Part shown: piece by piece, positions 20,093-31,655 of the stretch
How positions within the stretch are numbered: the stretch's first letter is position 1
How the letters are laid out: each line of letters opens with the position of its first letter
NCBI RefSeq assembly: GCF_028583425.1
Contig: NC_072801.1
Span: forward strand, 18,868,001 to 18,932,000
Origin: Eublepharis macularius
Lineage: Eukaryota; Chordata; Lepidosauria; Squamata; Eublepharidae
Length of the DNA stretch: 64,000 nucleotides
Reading direction: 5' to 3'
Translations under genes and position numbers: made by a program
Notes under the pieces: model-generated
What the model saw: only the letters and a program-made list of their open reading frames with translations
Database searches by the model: none
What the model was told of the DNA's origin: nothing

Positions 20093-22125
20093 TCCTGGGA
20101 GGAGGGTGATGATTTGGTCCAGAGAAAAGGCATTTGATTCTGATGAGGATTTGAATTCAGTACTCGGATCAAGTAATTCCTAGTGGGCGTGGCAACTTTG
20201 AAGCTTCCTCCTCCTCAGTCCTACAGAACGTCTCCCCTTAGTTCAACAGAAGGGGCATTTCTAGGAGAGCAGCAAAATGTATTTGTGGAACGTTGGATGT
20301 TCTGAAATGAATGAGGTGTGTGCGCGCATGTGTGTGTGTGCTGGACAGCATGTGGCTGACAGCTTTTTCTGTGAAGTGTTTTGGAAAGGCTTCCGGAGGC
20401 CGGTTTCCTCTTTGTGTGCGCACACAGATGCATGTTTTGCCCTTGCTCAGTATAAGAGATCACTTTGCAGATGTTCCCATTTGAAATTAAAGCTTATTCA
20501 TTCTTCTGTTGGCTCATGAGAGGCCCAGCTGTTATATAGAAGATAAGCCTCTAATGTCTACCTATCCCAACAAGTATTGCAAAGGCAGCATAAAAAACTG
20601 TGCAATTACCTGGGGTGTGTGTCTCCCCTCTTCCCCAGGCTGCCTTGAGAGCGTGGTATTCCTAGTAGAGATTTCAGATCCCTCCCGTCGGTGCAAGGTG
20701 ACAAAGCCACTGAGGAGAGAGAAAAGCAAAATCTGGATGTAATTTGCAGACGTTGTCACCTGCTGTGTTGTTGTGGATAAGCTAATAATTCAGCGCTGCG
20801 TCTTCTGTGCAGCCCCACATGGGAACTGTGCATGTGCAGTTCCCATGTGTGCCTGCATAGAAGACCACTTGATGAACAACAGCTACAGGTATGCCAGTCA
20901 CAAGGTGGTGTTTCTTTATTTTTGGCCGCTGGTTTAATTATGTCACGATTAAAACTTTTCTTGCCATTTCCTTCCCCACCCCCGCCCTTCAACCTCTTAG
21001 GGCAGGCCAGTTTCCCGAATTAAAGTTCAAAGGGCAACCGGTGTGGATTTTGCTTGTAGAAACAGAGAATTTGGGTTGCATCTCTACGTGAAGCAAGGAG
21101 GAAGAGTCTTGAGATGGTATAATGGTCTCTGCCTCTTAAAGGGGAAAAGGTGTCTTCTCGTGATGGTATTTTTCCTCTGATGGGGAGGTTTTAAATGTAA
21201 AGGAGTATTTAAAAAGAGTACCCCTATCCTTATCCTTGCCAACTTTACCACCTTATGATGCTGCTCTTAAGTTCTAAGGGGAATGTGCATTTTGTGCTTG
21301 TGTGAATGTACTAGCCTCCAGAAAGCAGTCAGTAGCATTTATCCCTTTGAGATGAAAGCCCCCTCCTCCAAGCTTGTCTTTATATAAGAATGGTTAATCA
21401 ATTTTTTAAAAAGCTTGGATTGCGCAGGAGAAGGTAACCCTTGCTGCTTTGCTGCTTCACTGGAGGTAGTTACTGTTCACCCAGGTGAACGGGCAAGTGC
21501 ACATCTGCTTTAAGCGATCTGTAGCTTGCAGCAGCCAAGCTCGACTACTCGAGAGGATTAGGTGGGCATCCTCAATTAGTACCTGCAAAGTACTGTGTCA
21601 TCCCTTGCATGGAAAGGCCGTAAAGCAAGCCTTTAGCAGCTGTAAACAGGCATATCTCCATTATGGGCTGTTCCTTTTCCTTTCTTTTTTAAAAACACCA
21701 GCTGAGCATTCTAGCTTTACAAGGGCAATTACGCTTGTTGTAATGATAGCGTCAAACAAGTAATGATTATTTTTCTGCTCTTTTTTATTTTCAAATGGAA
21801 TGCGATTTCCTCTCTTGGATCAGTGCAAACATTTAATGCATTGTGCTCAATAATGGACCAATAACAGCTAGGAAAATTATTGTTATTATTCATCTGGTTG
21901 CACCATCTGTGTGTTGGATGAGTTGAAAACAAGTAGGGAAAATGGGCCCTTGCCTTGAGGCGGTTCTGATCAACATATTCTGAATTTATGTAAGTGTGGC
22001 CGAGAAAAAGCCAACTCTCTACAATTTTGGTGGGCGTGCAAGAATGCAAAAGTGTGTTGCTTACAGACCAACTTGACAATGAACACACAAAGCAGGCTTA
22101 TAGTGACCTCGATCTGTTGTTTACT
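20093..22125 (+). other. Unassigned intron sequence with a hairpin
   Basis: A GT-rich run is at 20327-20341. A hairpin at 20816-20849 has 13 bp arms CACATGGGAACTG and CAGTTCCCATGTG. No family is certain. 21730-21900 is A/T-rich with little repeat character and could be a conserved non-coding element, which cannot be judged without alignment. Confidence 0.4.
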
Positions 22126-22128
22126 TTG

Positions 22129-22243
22129 ACAGTGGCTCTCCAGGGGATCAGGTAGAGACCTTTCACATCACCTGTGATGGTGATGATTAAACCTGGAACC
22201 TTCCACATGCAAAGCAGATGAGCTACCACTGAGCCACAGCCCA
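22129..22243 (-). repeat. Sauria-type SINE, antisense, head and middle
   Basis: The complement gives GGCTCAGTGGTAGCTCATC, GCTTTGCATGTGGAAGG, TTCCAGGTTTAATC and the CACAGGTGATGTGAAAGG middle section. The tail is missing. Confidence 0.85.
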
Positions 22244-22314
22244 TTGGATCCTAAGGAAAATCCTGCTTTCTGTATGTAAATTAGGCACTTCAAAATTGTC
22301 ATCCCTGTTGACAG

Positions 22315-22458
22315 CTTACATCATTCTCCTGTCCTCCATTTTATCCGCACAACAACCCTGTGATGCAGGTGAGACCGAGAGTCCGTGACTGATCCAGCAA
22401 GCTTCCATGGCCGAACGGGGATTCAAACCTGGGTCTCCTTGATCCTAGTCTGACAGCA
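22315..22458 (-). repeat. MIR-like CORE-SINE, antisense
   Basis: TCCTCCATTTTATCCGCACA, CAGCAAGCTTCCATGGCC and GGGATTCAAACCTGGGTCTC are the antisense tail, core end and box B of the second SINE type. A further scrap of Sauria SINE (CAGCTCTCCAGGGG) follows. Confidence 0.82.
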
Positions 22459-22748
22459 GCTCTCCAGGGGTCTGGGCTATTAGAAATAGTTATATTTCGT
22501 TTGTAGCTGAGTTACTTAGTAACGTTTTCCTCTATGTTCAGTAATTAATCCTCAGAAAATCAAATTGTAGAAAGATAGAATTTACAGTTTATTGAGGTAG
22601 ATTCTGTTCATGCCAATATCTTGGAGTAGAAAGAAAGAGTCTTAGTCTAAAGAGTTACTTTCCCTATGAATACCGTGGCTAGAATAGTCTGACGGCAAGG
22701 CTTCAGGTGGTCTGTGGATGAGGCCTTCATGACAGGAACTCTGAGAAA

Positions 22749-23767
22749 TAGAGATAGGTACGAAACGGGGAAAAAAATGAAACGAGAGTTTCGTGTTTCG
22801 TCGCGTTCCATGAATCACGGAAAAAGAACTTCAATGAAATTGTCCCGTTTCGCGATACGATTCATTAGTTTTGTGATTCATCAGAATCTGGGGCACTTCA
22901 ACGGGCCCCCTTCATACCTAGAGATTCCAAACTCACAGGGAGACTTCAGCAGGCTCTCCTCCAGCCACCCTCCAAGTAGCTCTCTTCAGGCTCTCTTTGC
23001 TGACTTTTCCCTCCTGTCCTCCTGCTTTCTGCTGCTGCTGGAAGAAAAGTCAAGCAGAGTGGATCTGCTTGGGTTTTCCTCTCTTCAGGTTCTCTTTGCT
23101 AACTTTTCCTTCCCGTCCTCCTGCTGCTCTGACATGCCCTCCCCCTCCTGCCTTCAAGTTCTCAAAGGAAAAGCCAAGCAGAGCAGATCCGCTCAGGGAG
23201 TTTGGTGGTGGGTGGTTGGGTAGGAAGGCATATCAGACCAGCAGGAGGACAGGAGGTAGAGAGTCAAGGAATGGTTCCTGAAGCTGGCAGGCAGCGAGCA
23301 GCGGCAAAAGGAACTGCTGAAGCTGCTGCCGCCGCCGCTACTCCATCGCCCCATTCTTAAAAATGGAGACGGGAAACAGAGAGGGGAAGGAGTCTTTGAC
23401 TACAGTTCCCAGGTAAACTTGCGCAGTCCTGTATTGCTCAGCTCTCAGGTTGGCAGAGAGAGCTGCCTATCAAGGTTATGTGGGCTAAGATTGGGGTTTC
23501 CATGGCGACAAAAGGACTGCAGACATTCCAGGCCTATGTTTCGGGAATCAATGGATCGGGCCTGTGTTCCAGGCCTATGATTCTAGGAATCAATGGATCG
23601 GCGCCAGCCTGTCTAGCAGCACAAAGCATTCACGAATCGAATGAATCAGCCTCAAAAGTCGTGGATTTTGTGAAAAATGCAGCCCCACAAAACGAGTTTT
23701 CGTGATACATGAATCAGCCCAATTTGTCATGAAATTTGATCCATATTTCGATTTCTGCCAATTCCTA
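22749..23767. mobile_element. 1.0 kb non-autonomous hAT element with perfect TSD
   Basis: The left end TAGAGATAGGTACGAAACG pairs with the right end CGATTTCTGCCAATTCCTA as imperfect inverted termini. The 8 bp TSD CTGAGAAA is perfect at 22741-22748 and 23768-23775. Near both ends are words such as GATTCAT/ATGAATC in inverted order. The interior holds a CT-rich block of about 100 bp repeated at about 22977 and 23078 (CTCTTCAGGYTCTCTTTGCT). No transposase frame; the 169-codon frame is low complexity. Confidence 0.93.
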
Positions 23768-23775
23768 CTGAGAAA

Positions 23776-24007
23776 TCCATCCTTCTCCTTTGGAAGGCCA
23801 TGAGGCAGGAAGAAGAAATCTCTCAAGAGACACAGAGACAGAGGAGGAATCAGGAGGAGTTCCCGCCTTAGACAAAGAGAAGCAGCTTACTACCAAGAGA
23901 CTTACACTTACACACAGAGACATGCAGCAACCCCTCAGTGTCCAAGACATGCTGAGTCACCTATTCCATCAGGGCAAAGAAAAGTCGTTCTTTTGCCTGG
24001 GAGCCCT
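23776..24007 (+). other. Purine-rich unassigned sequence
   Basis: GA-rich stretch with AGAGACAC/AGAGACAG words; no known family. Confidence 0.35.
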
Positions 24008-24087
24008 TTTAGCAGGAGATGCCAGGGCTAGAACCTGGTGCCTCCTTTGTGCCAAGTAGATGCTGTCTGCTGCTGAGCCACAGTTAA
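24008..24087 (-). repeat. Sauria-type SINE head, antisense
   Basis: GCCAGGGCTAGAACCTGGTG, GTGCCAAGTAGATGCTGTC and CTGCTGAGCCACAG are the antisense box B, anticodon-like part and box A. Confidence 0.75.
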
Positions 24088-24524
24088 AATTAAATATGTA
24101 GAAGCCATCTAGGCTCACGCCTGTCAACACATCAGCGTTGTCTGATGTAAAGACCTCGTTTCTGCATTTCTGTGTGGTGATTAGGAAGGAGCCCTTTCAG
24201 TTGTGAGGCTTCTGAATGATGCTTCTACTTCCTCATTAGCAGCTCTTAGCTTTTTAGATGCCAATGACTTTTTAGCCTTTGAAGTGCCCCTAATCTTATT
24301 CCTTTAACTGTGCACAATGGAAGGCTTTTTGTGACTGAATCGCATTGTGTGTTTGAAATGTCATACGCTGATGGCCCCAATGCATGTATTAGTCAAATAT
24401 TTCCTCTGATGAATTGTCTAGATGATGCGTGCTGCGCAGTGCCGAGTACGACCTGTGCACTGGAATGTACTTTTAAATGGGAATCATGTTACTTTTGCAC
24501 CTGTGCCATGCGCCCAGTGCATGC

Positions 24525-24887
24525 CAGAGCCAAGCTACAAGAGACGAATTACACAAGGAGAACATGAAGGGAGTCGCAATGTTAGCTGGGAAGCTGAGTT
24601 TTGAAAGAGATGAAAGACTTTGTTAATTTCCCCTCTCCACAGAGCCATGGAGATGCTGCTCAGAGGGTTTGTTAATTTCCTCTTTGCTTCTAGAAGGCTC
24701 TGTCAGTTTCACCTTCTCTTCTAAGAGGTGAAGAGGAAATAAACTCTCTGAGCAGATCTCCCTGACTCCTTAGAGAGGGGAAATTGACAAAGCCTTCTGA
24801 TCTCTTTAAAAACTCAGCTTCCCAGCTAACATTGCAACTCCCTTCACGTGCTCCTCGTGTAATCCGTCTCTTGTAGCTTGGCTCTCC
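24525..24887. mobile_element. Foldback element, long form of the GAGAGCCAAGC family
   Basis: Left CAGAGCCAAGCTACAAGAGA and right TCTCTTGTAGCTTGGCTCTC are inverted termini. The arms stay complementary for about 180 bp each through TGTTAGCTGGGAAGCTGAG, with modest divergence. About 363 bp; no coding capacity. Half of the same element appears at 31485-31655. Confidence 0.85.
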
Positions 24888-25194
24888 ATTTCTTTCCCTC
24901 TCTTTTCTCCTTCATCACGAAGGCTCTGCAAAGTCACCAATAGTGCTCAGGAGTTTTTCTTTTAAAGCCACCTCCTTAGATACCGTCACCCGGTTTTAAG
25001 ATGTTGGGTTCACTCAGTATTATCTCCGTACATGACTTATCAAAACTGAGATAGGAGTCCAATGACACCTTGGAGGCTAAGAGAATTCACTCCAGCCTAA
25101 GTTTATAGGGGAGGCTGTTGTAATCCCCTCTGTGTCTAAAGAGTCGTCCCCTTAATGTTTCAGCAGCCTCTCCCAGCACAGAAGGGAAGATGCT

Positions 25195-25838
25195 TCTTCT
25201 TCTTTTTTAATTATTTTTTTTATTTTTTAAAATAGAAAAGAGGGTACAAAGAAGAAAAGGGAAGGGGGACTAAAAAGAAAAAGAAATGAAAAAGGGTTAT
25301 CAAAATACAGAGTACAAAAATCTTATAACGTTTGAAAATGTTAAAATAATATTTGAGAATGTTTGATATATATAAAATAAATACATTTTCATATATATAT
25401 ATATTCAAACATATATAAAATATATATATTTATTTGAATAATATATATATTCAAATAAACAACATGTACAGAATTCAAACCTATTTCTACTCCTCATCTC
25501 ATTATTTCCCTTATCATTGCCTTATATATTCAGTACTGACTTCTTAACAATATTTCAGTGTTACCTATCAAACATTGTATTCTACCAATTATCTTAATTC
25601 AACTAGTTATCTTAAATCAATTAAATCGAAAGACATGTCTCTCTATATATCTTTTCATTATGTCACATATTTATCCATCCTCCATCTCAATTTAAAGCAT
25701 GAAACAAACAACTTCTCGGTAATGCTACTCAGAACTCATAATCATAATCAAATTTACGGGACTGGCTTGTCTTATTCCTGTATTTTGTTCCAGGTTTTAT
25801 CTATTATAAGCAAAGTAATTTCCCCATTTCTCTTCAAA
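25195..25838 (-). mobile_element. Antisense L1-type retrotransposed insertion, AT-rich
   Basis: A 15 bp direct repeat AGAAGGGAAGATGCT is at 25180-25194 and 25839-25853. The left edge is T-rich, so the poly(A) lies on the - strand. The interior is AT-rich with (TA)n and a palindrome TTATTTGAATA/TATTCAAATAA at about 25431-25459. I see no protein homology, so whether this is an L1 3' UTR or another sequence mobilised by L1 is open. Confidence 0.8.
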
Positions 25839-25853
25839 AGAAGGGAAGATGCT

Positions 25854-26218
25854 ACGGAGGGCTTCTGTGGCATTTCATGAACCTTTGGTTCAATCCTTCT
25901 ATTCCTGGGGAAGCCGAGGAGCTCAGATCAACTCTGGGCTCTCTGCTGGGCTATGGACCTTAGGGGGGGTGGGGGGGTGGCTGTGATAACAGGAGTAAGA
26001 GCTGTGGTGGGATGTCCAGAAGAACGGTCGCCCCCTCTGTGCCTGCATGCTTCACATACAGTCAAATTAATCCCTTAGGAATTGTTGGCACCTGGCAGGG
26101 AATTTAGCCTGGAACTCAGCTGAAACTTGCTGAATGGCGAAGGGAGACCTGCCAGTTAAGTGAGCTTTTCAAGCATTCCTTTAACTTTTACCTGCATGTT
26201 AAAGAGAAATGGTTCAAG
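25854..26218 (+). other. Unassigned intron sequence
   Basis: A G-rich run near 25962-25980. Nothing else recognised. Confidence 0.35.
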
Positions 26219-26445
26219 AGCCAGTACTGTGTAGTAGTCAAGAGTGAGGGACAAGGATCTGGGAGACCCTGGTTCGAATCTCCACTCTGCCGTGGAAGCT
26301 TGTTGGGTGGTCTTGAGCCAGTCATGGGCTGTGAGGTCACTATGAGCCTAACCTACCTCACAGGGTTGTGGTGAGGATAGAGAAGAACGATGCAAGGCTC
26401 TTTGGGTCCCCACTGGGGAGGAAAGCAAGGCAAATGAAGTAAATC
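26219..26445 (+). repeat. MIR-like CORE-SINE, near full length
   Basis: GTGTAGTAGTCAAGAGTGAG (box A), CCTGGTTCGAATCTCC (box B), TGCCGTGGAAGCTTGTTGGG (core), TACCTCACAGGGTTGTGGTG and GGGTCCCCACTGGGGAG tail all occur in order. Confidence 0.9.
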
Positions 26446-27330
26446 AAGAATGCTGCTTGAACTACTTCTCACACTTGCTTGCTAAACCTTGTACCATGTG
26501 GACCAAAGCGTTCACTTGGGTATGGGGGATGTTAACATCCTCACACTTAATTGTTTTTTTTTTTTGTCTCCCCCCACCTAATAGGCTAGAAAATAGTGCA
26601 GGACTTGAATCCTGCTGGAAGACGAGGGGTTTTCTTGCATGTGGGGAAGGATGAGTCATTGTGCCTGGCTTCTTTGGGATCTGGGCTTCGATGCAATGTG
26701 GCCTGCTTACTGCTGCCTGCTCACGAACATTGAGACCTACATTAATGGTCCTATTGATGCTATCCGTGAACCTGAGCCTTGGAGGGGCTCATTCTGCATC
26801 GCTCGTTGTGCTGGCCTGGGGGTTGCAGCGCAGAGCACCTGGCTTCAGGGCCTCTTTCCCCCAGCCTTGAACTCTCATCTCAGGAAGAGAAGGGAGGGCC
26901 CTGCTCCTGCTTCTGGCCCTGCCACTTTGAGGGCCGAACTAGAGGTGACAGGGTCCTCATGGCCACCGTTGGGATGCCACTGCCATTTTAAAGTGATTGA
27001 AAAATACAGCACGGCAGGTGCTCTTATCTGTCTCCGTCAAGTGACAGAATGGTCATACACTCCTCTGGTGGCTGTTGCAGGGCTTGCAAAGGCAAGGGGG
27101 AAGGGGGACAAGAGCGCTGCACTACATGTCGGCAGTGACCTCACGGCCCTGATCCGCTCCCCATCCCTTGCTCTCTGGGAGGTATAGTGGAGAGAGGGAG
27201 TCCTTGGCTCTGGCTCGGTTGGTCATAAGTAGCTCCAGGCAAGCCTTGCACAGTCCTGCTCCCTTCCTTCTGGCCTCTTAGGGTTTGGTCAACTTCCCCA
27301 CTCTCTGAACCATTCCTCCTATGCTGGGGT
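26446..27330 (+). other. Unassigned intron sequence
   Basis: Poly-T at 26552-26565. The 182-codon open frame at 26639-27187 shows no recognisable domain and spans CT-rich and repeat-like sequence, so I do not call it. Confidence 0.4.
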
Positions 27331-27681
27331 CAGGGCTTTTTTTCTAGGAAAAGAGGCGGTGGAACTCAGTGGGTTGCCAGCACAGGGGGCAACTCTTGGC
27401 GAGAGGTGGTGCCCACATGCACATGTGCAAAGTGCGCACACACTTCTGGGACCGTGCAATGACATCACTTTGGGTCAGCTGGAATACGGGGGGAGTTTTT
27501 TAAAGTTTAAATTGCCCTCAGCGAAAATGGTCACATGGCTGGTGGCCCCGCCCCCTGGCGCAGAGGGTGATCTAAACTCCCCTCTGTCTGGAGATCAGGG
27601 GGCGGGGATACTGGTCATGTGACCATTTTCAAGATGTGCCGGAACTCCGTTCCACTGCATTCCGGCTGAAAAAAAGCCCTG
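27331..27681 (+). mobile_element. hAT MITE (CAGGGCTTTTTTTC family), long form, copy 2
   Basis: Termini CAGGGCTTTTTTTCTAGG and GGCTGAAAAAAAGCCCTG. Flanks GCTGGGGT and GCTTGGGG agree at 6 of 8 positions. It has an extra segment of about 100 bp (CATGCACATGTGCAAAGTGC and TGACATCACTTTGGGTCAGC) missing from the short copies, and CCCCGCCCCC/GGGGGCGGGG boxes. Confidence 0.9.
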
Positions 27682-27849
27682 GCTTGGGGGGGGTGTGTGT
27701 GTGTTCACAATTAAGAGGCCCTTTCGACTTCTGAGTTTCTACATATCTGCCATTTCCTGTTTAGGCATTGCGTGACCTGAAGGAAGTGTTGGACTCACCA
27801 AAAAGCTATCCGTTTTGAAGAATTCTATGTGCTTGTTTCTGTTCCTGCT

Positions 27850-27893
27850 GTGAGGAGGAGGAGGAGGAGGAGGAGGAGGAAGAAAAAAAAGCA
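27850..27893 (+). repeat. (GAG)n purine tract
   Basis: Nine or more GAG units followed by GAAGAAAAAAAAG make an unbroken purine strand of about 44 bases. Confidence 0.95.
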
Positions 27894-30069
27894 CAGCCAT
27901 ATGCAGCAAGGTTGAAGCAAAGCTTGCTCTGATTTCTACACGGTTATAACCCAGTTGGGTTGGGACGAGGGGTGTGTCACATGACTTAAGGGTGCAACGG
28001 GACACTAAACATGGCCTCTTATGCATGATGAACTTTACACTGGGCTTTCTGTATAATCACCCCATGAGAATCAGATCCGCTTTGTTCATCAGCTCATATT
28101 GCTTTGATTCTTTAATTCTACACTTCGAAGGAGTCGAACACACTTTGAGGGCGTGGTGTCTGCTTTTTATTTCTGCACTTGAAAAATGCCCCCTTTTGAT
28201 TGGGCGTGAACACATCAGATCACGTCAGTTTCATTAGTTGATCTTCCTCAGTTGACGGGCTGGGGACCGGTCAGTTTCCTCAGTTGATTGCTGAAGAAAC
28301 TTTTTACAAAATGTCTTGCTTTAATGGAACCAACATTGCAACCTTGCTGTCTTTAAAATATTTTTTTTAAATGCCAAAAAAATGGACTAAAAAGTACAGG
28401 AAGCCCAGGTAAAAACTTTTAAATATCAAATGATATTGAGGGCTTGCTGCAAAGATTTTTTATGTTAGCTGTATTACAGCATCCCCCTGCAGTCACAAGG
28501 GTTTTTTTCTTTAAGGGACCAACCTTGAAACATTGCTATTTAATTTTTTTTTTTTAAATCAGCAAAAAAAAAAATCACAATTGGTTGCTGTTCAACCAGT
28601 CAGGATGCAGGGGAATAAAGGGGCAGGTGAAAGGCAGGACCAGACCTCACACCCAAGAAGGCATTTTGAACTTTAAAAAAGGCCCAGTTTGGGGGGGGGG
28701 GACCCATCAAGGTATGTGCTCAGGGAGAAAAGCTGCAGAAAATCCGGGGAAAGATCGATTCTGCAGCAGATGCAGCCTTGCTCTGTGCAGAATGCAAAAA
28801 AAGTCTGGGAAGCAGTTTGGAGACTGAATTGGGGTATTTTTTACCATGCATGCAGAACTCTGGAGAGAAGTCGATGCAGTGTGAAGCAAGAACCGATGAA
28901 AAAGCCCGTGTAGAAAAGACCCATATATTGTCCTGCCTTTAGAGGAAATTAAGGGGTTCTTCTGAGGGCTGGGCTATTTATACTGCATTGGCCTTTTTTC
29001 TTTTTGGGGGTGGGGTGTGATGGTATTGGGCTTAACTACTAGAGTAAATTTAGGGGTGATTCTGGTAAAATTATTTGGTGGAGAGCTAGAGGGCTTCATT
29101 TAATACAATTGCACGGCTACCGTCATACCTTCCCTTGGTATTTTGCTATTTTCACATGGCTGCTGTGTCTACAGACTGTTATGCTGGAGAAGAGTCCTGG
29201 TGAATGAGGCCTTTATTCTTTAAGAGAGAAGTTAAAAAGAGCCTACTGTTGAGTGGCCAATTTTAAAGCAAAGCTTGCATCCCTGGGTCGCAGGTAGTTA
29301 TTAAACTTCAAATGGAAACAACTCCCTTCTCATCAGATGCCTCGTTTCAGCTTAGTCATACTTCTTTATTAAAGGCCAGTTGATCATGTGGTTTAAATAA
29401 TTCAGCTGTCAGAAGAATCCTTTATGCACCAAGGGGATAAATGGCCTTTCTCACATTCTGCTGCTTTGAAAATGGCTTCAGCTTTGAATAAGTGGTTTGG
29501 TTCCAATTGCAGCTGCACGTGGTTTCCGATACGCAGACTTCTGCGTCTCCGCTTCAGTTTTCTGCCTGCGAAATGGAAATAATATTAACACGTCATGTCA
29601 TAAGGCTGTCGTAGATGTTGCCGTTTCAGTCTTCCACCTAAAGATGGTTGTAAAGGAAGACCTTTGCCATGGTTCTGGTCATGTCGAATTTTGGACAACT
29701 GTAATATGCTCTATATTGCTGCTTCCACATGGGAGTTTTGATCTGGTTTCATGTCTAAATGGGAGAGGATTTTTTGAGCATTTTCTCAATGTTATCCCCT
29801 AATCATCGACTTTCCTTGTTTTCTTCCTGCCCCCCCCCCCAACCTGATTGGTATGATCTTTCCAGAAAGATTGCAATTGCCTTTGGAAATGGTGTGGACA
29901 GAAAGGTGCTAATTTTTGCAGGGCTCACCCATATCAGTGCCTTTTCCCTTAGCTTGTTCTTTGGAGTTCCTCAGCTGCTTGTCTTGTAACATCTATATTT
30001 GTAAAACGCTTTGTGGAGCATGTTTGACCATCAGTGGTAAAAAATACAATACCTGTTATCAGATGTGGA
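27894..30069 (+). other. Unassigned intron sequence with a diverged local duplication
   Basis: CTTTAATGGAACCAACATTG (28317) is echoed by CTTTAAGGGACCAACCTTGA (28511), each followed by a CATTGC/CTTGC block and a T/A run. Poly-G at 28689 and poly-C at 29830 also occur. No family or exon is recognised. Confidence 0.4.
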
Positions 30070-30252
30070 GAGGGTTTAGCAGAACATCTGCTTTGCCTGC
30101 GGGAGGTATCAGTTTTAATCCAAGTGAAGGATGTCGAGGGGTTGGGAATAACCATTCTCTGCTTGGAGAGCTGCTGCCAATGAGAGGAGACCATACTGAG
30201 CCAGGTGGCACCAATGGTCTGACTTACTCTTGTGTTAATGCATGTTCTTGAG
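30070..30252 (+). repeat. Sauria-type SINE
   Basis: GCAGAACATCTGCTTTGCCT, GTATCAGTTTTAATCC, TTGGAGAGCTGCTGCCAATG, CTGAGCCAGGTGGCACCAAT and GGTCTGACTTACTCTTGTG follow the SINE order through to its tail. Confidence 0.85.
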
Positions 30253-30409
30253 CAGAACAAAGGCTACTGACTTGCAACTGATTAGCCTCCTTGGAATTGC
30301 AGCACAAGCTCACCTTTCTCAGATTTAGGCTGTCTGCCTTTGCGAAGGATGACTTGAACGGCCAGAAGCGGCTGGCCCTTGCACTTGCCCTTCTTATCTC
30401 ACTCTTGCC

Positions 30410-30791
30410 CAGGGCTTTTTTTCTGGGAAAAGAGATGGTGGAACTCAGTGAGTTGCCAGCATAGGGGACAACTCTTGGCAGGAGGCAGTGCCCCTGGTAC
30501 CACACGCTCCCAAGACTACACAATGACATCACTTTGGGTCAGCTGGAACAAGGGGGGAGTTTTTTAAAGTTTAAATCGGCCTCAGCAAAAACGGTCACAT
30601 GGCTGGTGGCCCCGCCCCCTGATCTCCAGACAGAGGGGAGTTTAGATTGCCCTCTGCGCTGCTGGAGCGGCACGGAGGGCAATCTAACTCCCCTCTGTTT
30701 GGAGATCAGGGGCGGGATCACCAGCCATGTGACCATTTTCAAGAGGTTCCAGAACCCTGTTCCACCACGTTCCAGCTGAAAAAAAGCCCTG
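30410..30791 (+). mobile_element. hAT MITE (CAGGGCTTTTTTTC family), long form, copy 3
   Basis: Termini CAGGGCTTTTTTTCTGGG and [38 protein letters not shown] at 30402-30409 and 30792-30799 (7 of 8). Same long interior as the 27331 copy. Confidence 0.93.
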
Positions 30792-30799
30792 CTCTTGTC

Positions 30800-31484
30800 A
30801 TTGAAGTGTGTCCTGTTTACTGTTGTAACTACAGACCCTAAACCTTGCTGCTTTGTATTTCAAGGAGTTACCTTCTGCTAGCAGTTGCATGCTTGCTCTT
30901 GAAGCTCTTGGGTAAATGAAGTAAACAAAACTGTTAGCATGGACACCTGGAGAATAATAATGTTACCTTCCAGTCCTGCGGTGCCTGAATTGCTTACATT
31001 TTGGCATTTTGCCTCAGTTGAACTTAGTGGCTTGCATAAACGGGATGTTCTCTGACAGGCCAGTGTATGCAGACTACAAGTTCAGATAACTTTGCGCTTA
31101 GAAAATCTGTTCCTCTTCCGGGCAGATTTGTGGGGAGCAGCCAAACATGACATTTGGGTAAAGTCATTCTGATTTAAATTTCTAAAAAAACCTGATCATC
31201 ACAGTAGCAGTTTGTGCGTAGTCGGAGGTGCTATAAGTCCCCTCTTTGCTTAGGCATTTGGTTATTGTTGCTCTTTCTAGTTCATCCTCAACTTCAGAGC
31301 ATGGAGACAAGCAGGCAGCAGAGAAGACAACGGGATTTCCCTTCTCCCTTCATAGATACGCAGCTTGGTACTTTACATTTTTCTCACCTGCCTTGGTTAC
31401 CACTTTTCACTGTCAGCTTTGATGCTTCATTTGTGTTGTGCATGCATATTGTCATATATTTACTGTACCCTCTTCGCCTTCTTG
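30800..31484 (+). other. Unassigned intron sequence
   Basis: No gene or repeat family is recognised. Confidence 0.35.
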
Positions 31485-31655
31485 AAGGGGAGGTGAAATT
31501 GACAGAGCCTTCCGGGAGGTGAAGATGAAATTGACAAACCTCTGAGGAGCTACTGTATCTCCCGGTCTGTCTTTTAAAAATACAGTTCCTGCCTAACGTT
31601 GCGTCTCCCTGCACTTGAGCATCCTTGTGTAAGATGTCTCATGTCAAGAGTCTCT
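31485..31655. mobile_element. Half of a GAGAGCCAAGC-type foldback element
   Basis: AAATTGACAGAGCCTTC, GCCTAACGTTGCGTCTCCCT and CTTGTGTAAGATGTCTCATG parallel the right arm of the 24525 element. The second arm is lost. Confidence 0.6.

Noticed and set aside
26639-27187. 182-codon frame
   Set aside because: No motif, no splice context and no codon signature.
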